Assembly (NCBI GenBank): GCA_013396655.1
Contig: WBMV01000128.1
Coordinates: 682,001-746,000 of the forward strand
Origin: Campylorhamphus procurvoides
Lineage: Eukaryota > Chordata > Aves > Passeriformes > Dendrocolaptidae
DNA length: 64,000 nt
Reading direction: 5' to 3'
Below, in pieces: positions 1 through 12,915 of this stretch; position 1 is the stretch's first letter, and each line of letters begins with the position of its first letter. The translations under genes and the position numbers were made by a program. The notes under the pieces are model-generated. The model searched no databases. It was not told the origin of the DNA and was given only the letters and a program-made list of their open reading frames with translations.

Positions 1-2542
1 TCAAACAGTGCAATAAAAGCCACTGTAGAGGTGGGCTATAACCTTCAAGATTGTGCTGCCTCATGCCATATAAACTCTAAAATGAATAACCATGCTACAT
101 AATTAAATGATGAACAATGATTTTCAAGTTGGTTTATTAGACAACAGAGATCCTGGAGGAAGGCATTGGCCTTGGACTTCTTCTATGCTGGCACTTCATT
201 TGTGCTAGCTGTCTAATCAAATATTAAAGCTTTATTCTAAATTATGTACAAAACTTTCTCACAAATCTGAATGCAACATAGCACACTGCAAAATGCTGCT
301 GCTGGAAACGCTGTATGATTTCACACCTGAATGCTCATGTCTTTTGCTATTGTCATGCTGCTGCCACTTAAAACTCCTGATAAGCTGGCATTTTCTCCAG
401 AGACACACACCCAGTGCTAAGCAACACTGCTTGGTATCTGCATGATTTTCACATACAGAGAAGAGTTTAAAATTATAAATATTTTCTAAATTAAAAAAAA
501 ACTGGTAAGCAAAAGATTAAGAATTTTTATTTTGTAGGAAGTGGTAGAGCTTCAGGGACAAAGGCTGATGAAAGTGAAATATCTGGCATGCTACTGATTT
601 CTATGGAGTCCTCAAATATGTACCCTCACTAATTGTATTTCTAAAGTGCACTTAGTCTTTGGTGCCAGCTGCCATTTTTGGAGTACATGGCTTTTCCTAT
701 TCAAAAAAATTGAAGAACTGAATGATAAAAAGTACATATTAAAAAAATATTGAGTAGTTAGATGACCCATATAAGCATCAGTTAATCAATTGAGGTTGAA
801 CACGAAGCCTAATAGTGGTTATCCATATTCAAAAATTAAGGTATCTATAGTAAGTTTTCCTTCCCCTATATTTAAAGTGAGATAGGCTATTTCAGAGACT
901 CACTGCTATGTAGAAAAGATGATTCAGCATTGTTGTGTTAGTTGTGTAACCACACATAATTTTGCAGGTATGAGATGGTAAGAGGGAAATTGTTATAAAT
1001 CATAAAGTTCAGGGAACACACTATAAGGCAGACTATACAGTACATAATTCATATGAAATGACAAACACATAAACACCCTTATCTTCCATGCTGCCTGATT
1101 TTTCACTTTCTATCAGGCTTTAATACTGGCTGAAGATTTTTATTTCATTATCCTTAAGAACTCACATATTGTCCAGGATACCAGCACTGCTATTCATTTT
1201 TTATTGCAAATACTTTCCATTTCTCATGCAACTTTAATGGCTGAGGAGAAACGTCTAAGCACTAGGTGTTGACTGGTTAGACTTTCAAAAGCCATGAGTT
1301 CAAACCTTGGCAAGGCAGACTGTTGTCTTTCATTTGTCCTTGAAAAAAAGAGGCATATTTCATGCTGGCTTTAGAAGGGACTATGCTAAAAAAATGTTTT
1401 CTTAAAGTCTGACTATGTGTATCCTGAAGGTAATTGATTTTTGGGGTTGTTTGTACATACATAATATGGGATTAAAACTAGATATGTTTATTTCACGACT
1501 GCTTTTGAATTTCAAATTCCAGGGCAATGAAATCAGAAGCAAACAGCATCTTGGTGTACTGCAAACACGACCTTTCTTCCTTCGGTGAAGCAAAAGGGTG
1601 AAATGACAAGAGAATTATCAGGTTGGATAATTGCGGGAGAAAAAGCCGAGTTTGCCTGATTTGTTGCTTGAGAGTTGGCATGAGCTGAGGCTGCTGAAAT
1701 TTATTTAAAATGCAATGAGCTTTTGTACTTTAGAGTATGCCAAGAGTCAAACTGGTCCAACATTCTTCTGATGGAACATTTCTCCACTGGGAAAGTTTTG
1801 TGCTTTGAAAGCTTAACTTTTTATGGAAACATTTCACTTTCAGCGATTCTCCTGATGCAACATGGAACAGGGAGCACTGGCAGTCTGGCCAGTTTCTGAT
1901 CAGCCTCAGTGCTGGCTCCCTGGCAGCTGGGTCAGAGGCTAGGGCAGCTCATCGGCTTTGGGGGCTTCCAAGGGCCAACAACATCAGGTCGGCTAAACTT
2001 GGAAACCCTAATCCCTACTCAACATCCCAAACACCCAGAAGTTGCCAGAGATACCTAGTTTCTCAAATTCGTGGAGAAAAAAATTTTTTTTAAAAACTGT
2101 AAATAGTATATTTTAACCCCAGCTATTCCTGCTTCTTTATGGTTCAGGGCCCATCTCTGCAGCGTAACACAAAATTAGCATGTCCAGACTGGTTCCACTG
2201 CCTCATCTCAGTCTTCTGCTGCACCTTCCCTCAGATGTATGATGCCAAACACTTTAGTGCTTCCCTTCAAGATTCGTTTTGATAAATGCAAACTCTACAA
2301 ATTATACTGCATACCCAATCTCCCCCAGACTCAAAGACTGGCCCATAAGAATTTAGACACTATTTTTTAAAAAATCAAATAAATTTTCTATTAATTTAAT
2401 TTTCTTCTTGGTGATTTGGCCATGAGGGTTCACTGCTCTCCATTTTTTGTCTGCATCTCAAAATACATTTTTAAATATCCCACAATGAAGGGATATCGAA
2501 CCAAGCCCCATGCAGATGGTAAGTGCTACTCACACATATAAC

Positions 2543-2558
2543 AATAATAATAATAATA
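2543..2558. repeat. (AAT)n microsatellite
   Basis: About five perfect AAT units, seen directly in the sequence. This is ordinary simple sequence. Confidence 0.85.
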
Positions 2559-5129
2559 CAACCCTATTCAGCCCACAGCAATTTCTAGTACACAATAAGA
2601 CACAATTCACAACACAAAAATTTGAGACAAAGAAAAGAATAGGGAAATTACAACCCAGTTATATTGGGTATAATAAGGAGCAGACTTGCAATAGGAGCTG
2701 CTTGGCTGCTGACACACAACAAAGACTATAATTTTCATGTAGCAGGCTTCCTGAGCCCTCTCAGGGCAGTATTTTGAAAGCATTTAGCTGATTAAACATG
2801 CAAACCCCCTAGGAGTTAGGTACTTAACATTTCTTTGGGAATCCGATGAGATACCTAACTGCAGCTTTACAGAGCTTAAAGTATTTTAGAAGTCTGCCCT
2901 CTAGTTTCTTTTAAGAGTTACTGCCACGATGCAGTATTTATAGATATGTTTTGACTGGGATTTATCTCACTGTAGCAGGTATTTCCCCTTTTTTTTTCAC
3001 CCCCCGAAAAAAAAAATCCCAAACTTAATCCACACAAGATCTCATCAACAATCCACAGTGTAAATAAACTAGATTCATCATTAACACTTCGGGCAATGTT
3101 CTCTACTGGAATCATGATATAAGTAGAATTGACAAAACCCCCATGATTTCATTCAAAAACCAGTGCTTTGGAAAAAAAAATTATTAATGGCAAAGCCAGT
3201 GGTCACAAGAAGACAAATGACTGCCAGAAAAGATTCTTTTGCATTTTTAGCACTTCACATCGCTGAAGAAGCTGCATGACACACGTTACTATTGAGAAGA
3301 GGCTGGGGGAAGTAAAAAAGAACATTTCTGTGGTAGCCAGGGAAACCCAGAAGGGCAGCAGCATGGCCTGTTCCTGCTATTAGAGTGAAAGGGAAAAAAT
3401 GCAGCAGTGTAATTTCTACAAATCCTTTTTGTGCAGAGGGCCTCCTGCCCCTCGACACACTGCCACAGCAGTGGGGGAAGGGGGACATCCAGCAGACACT
3501 CCCTTGCTGCTGCCTGGTGTGCTCCCCGCTTTACAACTGAACTGCAATTGAAGTCACAAAGAGAATCACCCCACTTTGCTCCTAGTGAGGACTTTGTCAG
3601 GATCCAGGTTTGTTTGGAAGCCTCAGCAAAGGGATGTAGCTCTGCTGTCCTTTCTGCTCTTTCAGGATTTGTCAGGGATTTCACAAGCACTCAGGTAGCT
3701 CGAAGCTCTGTGAGGCAACCGGCACTGCTGTGTGCTACTCTGCAACTAAAAGCGAAGATATGTCCAGAGATCTCAGCCAGCTGAAGGGCCGTTTAGTGGC
3801 CCTCTCTGGGCTGCAAAGGCAGGGGAAGTTTTTTGTCCTCAACTGAGAGGCTGGTATGGAGCCATGTGGCTCATCACTTTAGTACAGATCCACTGCAGGG
3901 AAAAGGGTGGGCAGCACAGGGGTGTCCGGGCTGGGGCAAGCCAAGTGCTGCTGGACCTGAAGCAATACCTATCCCTAAGCTCTCTCAGACTGATTTCTTT
4001 GTTCTTAATGCATTAGCAGCAAGCTCTGTGGTCTTGGAGACACTGAGAAGGGGCTCCATTCCAGGCAAGAAAACAGAAATCTCAGCTGTCTCTATTTGGG
4101 CAGCAATATCCAATTTATTCATCATGAATTCTGCCTGTTCTGCCACCTTACTCAGTCTACACTGCAAATAGCCTGCATTTGACTCCCTGTGCTAGTTACA
4201 GTTTCTAAAAATGCTACTTTCTCCTGGTCATATGGCTTCTTCCCAACAGAATTCATAATGTATGAGTGAGTGTTGTTACATATAAGTATAGTGTACATCT
4301 GATATGCCTACAGATAATATCACAGCACGATTGGACCACGATTAATCATGATGCTATTCATCCACCTGTTTTCTTTCAATATAACTCTGGCATGTGCAAT
4401 AAAAAGAGGTCCTGAGACAATGGTGACATCTCTGCAAATATAGTTACAGATGAGATGGAAGCTGGCTATGGTTCTATTTTCAGTCTATTCAAATCAAGAC
4501 TGAGAGGAGTCTGTGCACTTTGCAGATACTTTTCCTGAAATATTTAGCACTTCATATGAAGCAAAATACATTGAAAAAATACAGCAAACGGGAGGAAAAA
4601 GAAGGGTGGTAAGAAAGTCCTTTCAGACTCAAAACCCAGCATAGTCTTTCCATAGCCCACATTCTCTGCAGCCTCTTCTGAATATTTAACACTCTCATCC
4701 TAGGTTTTGCGGCCTTTTTTTTGTGGCCTAGGTTTTTGTGACTATCCTAGATTTTGTGGAGAGGTCTTAATCAGCTTGGAAAATTTGGCAGCCATCTTGT
4801 ACATAACCCAGATGATCTCTTAAGAAACGGAAAAGCATGAAGGCAAGACATCATACACAGGCTTCTAATTTAACTTGACATGTAATAGAAAACTGTATAT
4901 TCTGACATGTGGTCCATGCAGGATATGCTTAATTCCTCACATTATCTTGCTTCTTCAGAGCTGCTGCAGGTAGTGTGGTTGTTTGTCTCTGCCTATTGTT
5001 GAGTAGTTTAAGATTTGATATACACAGCTACAATACACGAGGTTCTTTGCCATCAGTAACCAGTATGTATTTACAGTAAATGTTATGTATTTACGTACAT
5101 GCATACATACATATGTTTATATTTGTGGG

Positions 5130-5144
5130 TATATATATATATAT
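5130..5144. repeat. (TA)n microsatellite
   Basis: A run of alternating T and A, preceded by ATAC/ATAT-rich sequence from about 5095. This is simple sequence only. Confidence 0.85.
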
Positions 5145-8100
5145 GCATGTTGTATTTATAGCATTTTATCATTAGAGTTTCAAATGTAAGCCCTTCTTTT
5201 CCCATGGAATAGATAGATTTCTTCAAAACCATAAATGAAGACGTTACAGCATATTGCTGTACAACACAAGTACAAGACTGTACTGTTAATACTTGATTTG
5301 CAATCTGTGACAGGCAAGAATTTTAAATGAGTTATTAGAATTGAGTGGAAGACATATGGGGGAATTAAACTTTCCCATGGCACCCTGTTTCAAAACACAA
5401 GATTGTTTTTTTGACTAAACAAACTGAAAAGAGATAAATATGTTTCAACAGAAAAATAGAAGGCAAAGGTGAGAGGAATCACCTGCTGTTAAAAAAACCC
5501 AAGGCACTCAAGACCAATTATATTTTGGTTTTAAATTTGCACCCACATGACCTACAGATTCTGTGGAAAAGATTTCTTTTGCTTAGCTCTGCAGAAAGGC
5601 TCCTCTCCAACCATGCACATAGCAGCTCCTGCCAGAGCACTTGCACAGCTATATCAGCACAAGTCCTGGATCTGACTGCAGAAAGACACAGAGTCTCATA
5701 CAATCTTAACAAAGAACTACATGCAATTTGAATATTCAAATTTGGAGTGGAATTTGGAGATGTGCTGAAGATATTTAGGAGCATAGTTCGCACTGAGCGG
5801 CATAAGGATTGTGCTCAGTACTGAAGGACAGAGTCCCAGCAATTTGGATGCCTAAAGCTCAAAAAGGAAGCAAGTTATTTAGCCCAAAACTGTGATCCTC
5901 AAAACCACAATCCAGTTACACCATAACCTCAAACTGTGGTTATGCCCATCTACAAACACCTGCGTTTAGATAAACCTGCTCAGCTGAGTACCAAGGAGAG
6001 ATGTAACCCCAAGCAGCACCCAGAAACTTGGTGGGTTCCCACAGAGACCTCCCCCTCAGCGCCTACCTAATTGCATCAGACTTTGCACAAGAACACAGCA
6101 GCAGCCACCCTCCCTTCTTTTAAAGCACAGCTTGAGGAAACTGTTGCTACACTAATTAGCCTTTAGACATGGTACACAGCAATCCACAGGATAAGCACAT
6201 GGAAGCAAGTTTCCTTATTGCCAGCTGAGCTCCACATTGCTAAGCTGCCATCAGGCTCACTTGTCTACAGATTAATTTTAATTCATTTCTGCACAGCAGC
6301 CGAGCTTGAGCTCAAAGTCTACAAAGGGCCCCCCTGCCAAGGTATTCTGCAGCCTCCAGGGAAGCAAGACTTGTGGGGTTTAATCCTTTTGAGGTGCAGA
6401 AGGACCTGACTTGCTTTATTCATGCTTCCTGGCTGGGTATGTGTGATAATCACTGAGCCAAAGCAGAAGGGAGGGGCCACCAGCACATTCCTTCTCTTGT
6501 ATGTTTGCAAATTTTTCTTCTTGATTTTTAAAAAACTAGCAGTGAATCTTGAAAAGATAGTTCACACTTTAAATGCAGTGTGAGGGGAAATGCCTTCTGG
6601 CTTTATGCAGGGCAAGGATGAAGCCCCAGGGAAGAAAATCTCATTGTTTTCAATTTGTTTCTGTTAGCTGTGTCTAAACAGCTCTTCACATAAGCTTCAC
6701 CATAATACCTGCAGAAGTGGTTCAAGGATTCTTAACAGTGCCTCCAGCACCATTTTCTTGAGATGGCAGAAGTGTGGGCTTCTGCAGGGCAGAGGATTTT
6801 TGAAGGAACCTGTGTCATCAGAGATACTGAAGACTATGGGTGAGACGGGGCACTCCCTACCTCCATTTTCCTCTCTCTGTAACTTTGTATGTCTCTTTAC
6901 AACCAATATCCTCTTGGAGGAACAAGAACTTGTCCCTGAGCAATGCTAGAGCACCCTGAAAGGGAAAGAAAATGCTGGCCTTCATCCAGCCTTTGGGACA
7001 CAGCAGAAGGCAGTGCCATAGGCTGTGGGCCATCTCTTCTCTGCTCCTTGTCTGCCTGCCCTCAGGGTTTGAGGCACTTCAACTCCCCTCTTCAGTGCTG
7101 AAGCCAGTCAGGCAGTAGGTGTTGGACACAAAGTAGAGTCCAGGCAGTTGTACCCACTGGTAGATTATTCAAGAGGACACCTCTGTGGTAAAGAGAGGCA
7201 CTGGGAGACACAGGGATGTAGTGCCTCTCTGAGGCAGATGAGGACGCAGCAGTGCAAGGGTGGCTACCTGGAGCTGCCTGCATCATTCCCTTCAACATGT
7301 ATCTGATCCCTGTGCTGTTAATAATATCCCAGACACTGCTGAGGGAGGTGAATGATTGCTCCATTGGTTCAAGGTACACTAATGCTGTTGCATGTGGCTT
7401 TCATATCATGGGTTTGCCATGATGAAAATGGCTAGATGCCAACACTCACTGCAGGTAGGACCCCAAGGAATTTGCTTTGCTGAAGGATGGCCAATCTTTA
7501 GTTCAAAAATGAGGTTTTTAGCCTCAGGTCAGCACAAGGTTCTCTGAGAGCCAGTCTCCACTCACCTCAAAGGTGTTTATTAAAGTAAGGCATTGAAGAA
7601 GTTGGAGCTAATTGCTCTATTTGTCATCCTGCCTTAGGGAAACAGTTTTCTTTAATTTCAACCAAACTGTAAATAACTTCACACTTGGACACAATCCAGC
7701 AAGCTACTGCTTGTCAACTGAACTGTGATGTTCAGCCAGGTTAGAGCTCTGGTTCTCTAGACCTGTGAAGCAGAACACGAACATCTTCACTGAGGTTTCC
7801 ACAGTTTTTCATAAACTTTGAAGCATGCACGTGCTCAGCAGTGGCTCGGGTGTTGTCTACTTATGCGTTTAATTGTAGTAACTGGACAGACAACACATAG
7901 CTGCAGAACTGATTTGCCCCAGAAGTAATTAATCAAATCAGTGATAGCACAACTATTCTGTGACAGAATAAAAATTTAAAAAGCATATAAAAAGCAGAAA
8001 GTGATGCAATACTGCATTATCGCCTCATTTGTTATTTTTTAATGAAGGGCTTAAACTAGAAAAAGGGTACATGTATGATATACCCACCTGAACTCACTTG

Positions 8101-11100
8101 CCTTTCAGCAAAATGGACTGAAAACCTGAAAATAAGCCTCTTGTTTTCGCAGACAGAGCTCTTATTTTTTTGAGAACTAAAAAGGAGAGAGATTACATTT
8201 TTTTCCAAAATGAGTGCTTTTATTCAAGTCCTAAAGAGACAGATCAATTCAACTATCTTCAGACAAAGCCACAAAACCAAGGAAATTGAGAAATTCAAAA
8301 GTAAAAGGTTTGACATTCTTCATTAAGTATTTAATGAAGATCTGAAATCCTTCATTAGCAGAGGACATACTCTATCCTGGTCTTTAACATTCTTTAAGAC
8401 ATATACTGTGCTCAAGAACAGCATGATTTGCAAACACAGAAAAAACTGGAAGTTTGCTTTTCACTGTATTCTGCCTGTTTCAGCTCAAATATTTGGTTTC
8501 AAGTCTTCAGATATGAATTTTCTTTCATTTCAGTACGTACTTCGTGTTGGTTTCATCTTATATAAAGGCAGCACCTTTCAAAGCTTTGAAATAGCACCAT
8601 CTAGTTATTGTCATCATCTCTCCCTCAGAACAGGAGCAGTTTGGCTTTGGGGGAAGCTTTTTGTTCTTTGATGTTTCCTCAGTAAAAGCAATTTTGCCAG
8701 TCCTGCTCTCTCTCTTTTTGCACACCAATGTTTCTGCAGCTGCTGTTGTTAAAATGCACTACTAGGGCAGCGGGCATAGAGCGGTCAGCCTGCTTCTCCT
8801 GGGGTTCATTTGCTAGGAAGCAGGGCAAGTACAGCCATCACCCTCTTCTTCTCCGAGTGCATTCACGGCCACAGCTATTATTTGCTCTGAGATTACATTT
8901 CTGTGCCCTGAAAGGCTCTGTAAGGCCGTGTGGGAGTAACAGCAATTTTAAGACAAGGTTCGCTCCAAGGCAACAAACAAGAACAAAGACCCAGGAGAGC
9001 TGAAAGCTGAAGGACTCAATTTACGTTTTTTTATCCATTGAATAACCAAATTATTAAATTAAAAGCAATACTACATCAACTTTACCAAAGGGGGGAGTAA
9101 GTTCTGAAGATCAAGACTGAGAGTTTTGTTTTGCTTTTATTGAATCCATGTCTGTACATGGACCTCAGTCATTTGTGGTCAAAAACAAATGCAGCCATAC
9201 CACTAAATTGCGGGAGAGAAAACCAGTCTCTATACTTGTTCCTAAGTTCAAGTAAAGGTTAATTCAGCTGAGTTTCCTTTTAGATAGCCACAAGCTGTAG
9301 AAAATCAAATTTGAAAAATAAATTATGAACAACACTGAGAATAAAACAAATACATATTCCTGCATAAATATTCATTTATGCTCTGTGCTTTGTTCTCTTA
9401 GTACATGGAAATACAGTGTATTTGAGACTGCTGCAGGAAATCAAAGGGAAATTAGGGGACTAAAACAGCAGCAGATAGGGACAGCAAAACCCAATAATAT
9501 CTGCATCTGCATCATAATATTTTCTCAGTAGTGTTGTTGATGGCGTGATTGATGTTGGGATCACTGTTGTAGGTAGAGCTCAACTACATACAAAGCTCTA
9601 CCTAAATACAGTGAGCTCTACCATTATACAATGTCATAATCAGAAGGAATTTCCAAATAAGTGTGAAATAGAGGTAGCCTTGGCACTAAAAGAGTGATGT
9701 TTTTCAAAACCAAGGCACACAAGGAACAATCTGATGGCTGAAGCAGGTGTAATCCTAAGTACAAAGCAGGGCCCATGACACTTGTAGATGATCTGCTCCC
9801 AGAGAGGGGCCACAGGGCACATGTCACATTGAGCCAGCTCTGCAATAGATGACAAAGTACGGAGATACAGAAATTCATGCGGTTCCCGAGCACAAGGCTG
9901 TGAAAACATAATTAGGTAGTCTTCTATCAAATGAAATGTATAAAAAGTATAAAACAAAATGATGAGGCACTAAATTTAGAAGAAAATCTGTTTGATTATC
10001 ACATCAGAGCTGTGATATTTCAGATCATACTGTCAGCTTAATTGGCTACAATTTATGTAGATTTGATAAAACTATCTGAGCTGTTACTAACGTGGGAAGT
10101 CACACTTCGTGTATTCAAAGGCAATTAGCCTTTTCACTCTGATAGAGGCACTTGAAAACCTTTGTGCTGAACGCATTTTGAACTGTGTAAGGTCAGAATG
10201 ATTTGAACTGTTTATTATTTTGGGTTTCTGATGATGCCAGTGCTCCAGGCATACCTAACACTGGCGGAAGAGTTCCCAGGAACAGAGAAACAACACTGCT
10301 CTCATCTTACTCATAACTCTTTACGCTGATCAGGATGATTTTGTTCCTGCTCTCCAAACAGTTTCTAATGCTGATGGTTCCTTGGTTACAAGTAGTTCTG
10401 CATGGCCTTGTATGCATGTAGTTCAGGGCAAATGTCATTTAAGTCATAGGACCTCTAAATGCCTGGACCTGTCCACACAGCAAATAACTGAAGTTTTAGG
10501 GATTCCTGGTATCCTGTTCTGAGACTTCCAAGAGGAATACATTCCAGTGGCCCATGTTGTTTGATGTTGCAGTTCATTCATACTAACTAACATATCTATT
10601 AGAGTCAAGCAAGAAAAAACCCTGCTGACTGTATTCCATCTTCACACTTCACTCATCCCTCCACACCTGGTATCTTCAGAAAGCTGCTTCCCCTTCTGAG
10701 GTTCGTTTGAGGGATGTCACCCCAGAAATTGCATCTAACTGAGGGAATTGACTGCAAAGTTCAATTTTTGCAGAAATCTCCCATGAACAGCATTGATGGA
10801 AACATAACAGTTACCATATAAAAGAGACTAACAACAAAATTTCAGGACCAAGTAATCAATAGAATGACCACAGGAAAGCAGTTATTAAATAGCAGTGATA
10901 TTTTATTTTTTTAATGATAATTCTCAGCTTTCTGACAAGATTCTTGGAACTTTCTTCCAGAAATGGTTCTCACTTGAGAATGGAGATTTGTGGGGCAACA
11001 TTGCTAGTATGGGAAGGATTTTGTTGCTTTAAGGGCATTAATGTTTCAAAGGGAGAAACTCAATGAAAATATTTCTTCTGTATGTGTGCAGAGGCCTGTT

Positions 11101-11751
11101 CAGCTCCATATGTCTGCAAACTCTCTTGCATGTGATGACGGAAGAGCAGTAAGTAACATGCTCATGTTATAAAAATTAGTAGAGACTTCTTTGAGTTACT
11201 ACTTTTTCACTTGTAATTAAAAATCTCTGCTTGAAGATACAGTTTAGAAATAAAATATTTTTTTGCATAATTTATATTTTGAAAAAATACAAGCATCTGT
11301 TCTTGTAGTTTGCTTTGCTTTTTCAGTGTTTGTTTTGAAGTTATTAGTCAGTTTTCAAAACCACAAAACAAAATCTCTTCCTAACTGGTTTATGTAGAAG
11401 CATTTTTTTTTCATAAGAATATGTCCTGTTCTTTCCTCAGCAAAACCCATCTCCTAACACATGCATTCAAACTGTCTTAGGTATCTAGAAAGCAGACCCT
11501 CTCCGGTGTGTTTCTCTCATCACTTCCACCATTCGATGAGAGAACAAGAAGGAAATCTCTACCTGACTTGCAAAGGCCAGAGGAATGAGGTGCTGGGGGC
11601 ATACACAGCATTGTGTGAATGGTAGAGACTCTCAAATTGTGATAGACAGCTGCAGGCCACATTGGAGGTAATTGTGCTGGTTTTGGCTGGGGTGGAGTTA
11701 ATTTTCTTCACAGTGACTGGCATGGGGCTAATTTTAGGATTTGTGCTGAAA

Positions 11752-11756
11752 ACTGT
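11752..11756. repeat. Left copy of the ACTGT target-site duplication
   Basis: ACTGT directly precedes the TG end of the nested LTR and recurs at 12431-12435 directly after its CA end. Confidence 0.75.
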
Positions 11757-12430
11757 TGTTGTGGGTTTATCTGGTTAGGGTTTTTTTTTATATAAGAGGA
11801 AGATTGGCATCTGTTGGAAGCCTCTGGAAGTTTCCCTCCATCCTATAGAGCAGGGCCAATGAGGGCCAGCTCCGAGGAAAACTTCCTGCTTTTGAACCAT
11901 TAAGTCACGCCCCTGCGTGAAAACATATTTAAGAAGTTGTGGCGCAGTTAGAAATTGGCAGCCATGGGTTAACAACATCACAACGCAGACATCAAGGTCA
12001 GTGCAGGAGGAGAAGAGGAGAAGGAGGGGGAGGGACCCCACGGATCAGGGAGTGGACTTAAAACTATTATTCCCTGAATACGTTGGTGATGACCATGGTG
12101 ATTACGAGTTGTCCCCTCGAAGCCCATGGGATCCATCGGGGTGCAAAGACCCCCCTGTNNNNNNNNNNNNNNNNNNNNNNNNNNNNNNNNNNNNNNNNNN
12201 NNNNNNNNNNNNNNGTTTTAGTTTTTAGTTTGTTAGCAATAAATTTAAGCATTATTCTAAGTTCTGCTTTGCCTGCAGTATTAATCAAAGCTCCTCTTTC
12301 AGTTGTTATCTCTAGCTGTAAATTAGTAGCTGGTTTTCTTTTCTTTCCCTGGAAGGTGAAAGGGGGTGGGGGGAGGCCTTGAAGGAGTTTTGCTGGACAT
12401 CAGGCATTTATCCAGGGTCAAACCACGACA
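11757..12430 (+). mobile_element. Second LTR inserted inside the first, with 5-bp target duplication
   Basis: The insert starts TGTTGTGG and ends CCACGACA, an imperfect terminal inverted repeat with the TG...CA ends typical of LTRs. It is flanked by ACTGT at 11752-11756 and again at 12431-12435. Deleting the insert and one ACTGT restores GAAAACTGTGTTGATAA, the expected sequence of the host LTR. An AATAAA signal lies at 12238-12243 on the plus strand. The 56-N gap falls inside, so the true length is unknown (about 674 bp as written). No coding frame is visible. A 5-bp duplication is often seen with ERVL-like elements, but the class is an inference. Confidence 0.8.
12159..12214. other. Assembly gap (56 N)
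   Basis: A run of N inside the nested LTR. The left edge is C-rich. The run length may be nominal rather than measured. Confidence 0.99.
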
Positions 12431-12435
12431 ACTGT
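12431..12435. repeat. Right copy of the ACTGT target-site duplication
   Basis: Partner of 11752-11756. Together they mark the nested LTR insertion site. Confidence 0.75.
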
Positions 12436-12915
12436 GTTGATAATATAGAGACGGTTTCACTCTTGATGAGCAGTGCTTTAACAGAGCCAAGGCCTCTTCT
12501 GCTTTTCCTACTGCCATGCTGGCAAGCAAGTTGGAGGTGAATGGGAAACTGGGAGCCAGGACAGCTGACTCCAACAGACCAAAGGAATATTCCAGACCAT
12601 ATAACATCATGCTCATTATATAAATTTGGGGGAAGAAGGAGGAAGGTGGGGGACATTTGGAGTATCGTAGTTTGTCTTCCCAAGTAATTGTTATGCACGC
12701 TCTCCTGGAGATGCCTGCCCATGGGAAGCAGTGAATGAATTCTATGTTTTGCTTTGCTTGCATGCATGACTTTTGCTTTCCCTATTAAACTGTCTTGATC
12801 TCAATCCACAAGTTTTCCCATTTTTCCCCTTCCGACTCTCTCCCACCTGCACTGGTGGGGGAGCAAGTGAGTGCCTATGTGGTACTTGGTGGCTGGCTCA
12901 GGTTAAACCACAAGA

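Larger units (their letters stand above)
1..11672. other. Gene-free left flank
   Basis: I see no recognisable exon, RNA gene or mobile element in this stretch. The open frames are short, overlap each other on both strands and resemble no family I know. The sequence is AT-rich with short simple repeats. It lies 3' of SMPX, so regulatory sequence or the SMPX 3' terminal exon cannot be excluded. In mammals KLHL34, a largely single-exon gene, follows SMPX, but no long Kelch-type frame is present here. Confidence 0.6.
11673..12915 (+). mobile_element. Avian endogenous retrovirus solo LTR, interrupted by a nested LTR
   Basis: The left part begins TGTGCTGGTTTTGGCTGGGG at 11673 and runs to 11756. 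The right part resumes at 12436 and ends near GGTTAAACCACAAGA at 12915. Removing the insert leaves about 564 bp, a normal LTR length. The sequence resembles an abundant avian LTR that I recognise from memory: the CTGAAAACTGTGTTGATAA region, a TATA-like ATTATATAAAT near 12615, and the ATTAAA polyadenylation signal in CCCTATTAAACTGTC near 12780 all read on the plus strand. No retroviral gag, pol or env frame is present, so it is a solo LTR. I could not see a matching target duplication at the outer ends. The exact family needs a Repbase or Dfam search. Confidence 0.8.

Noticed and set aside
3255..4171. Cluster of overlapping frames on both strands up to 133 codons
   Set aside because: No recognised domain, no splice or codon signature, and both strands are open equally; probably chance in a slightly GC-richer patch.
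12323..12767. Two overlapping minus-strand frames of 146 and 119 codons
   Set aside because: They lie across the two nested LTRs and read opposite to their orientation; there is no protein similarity.
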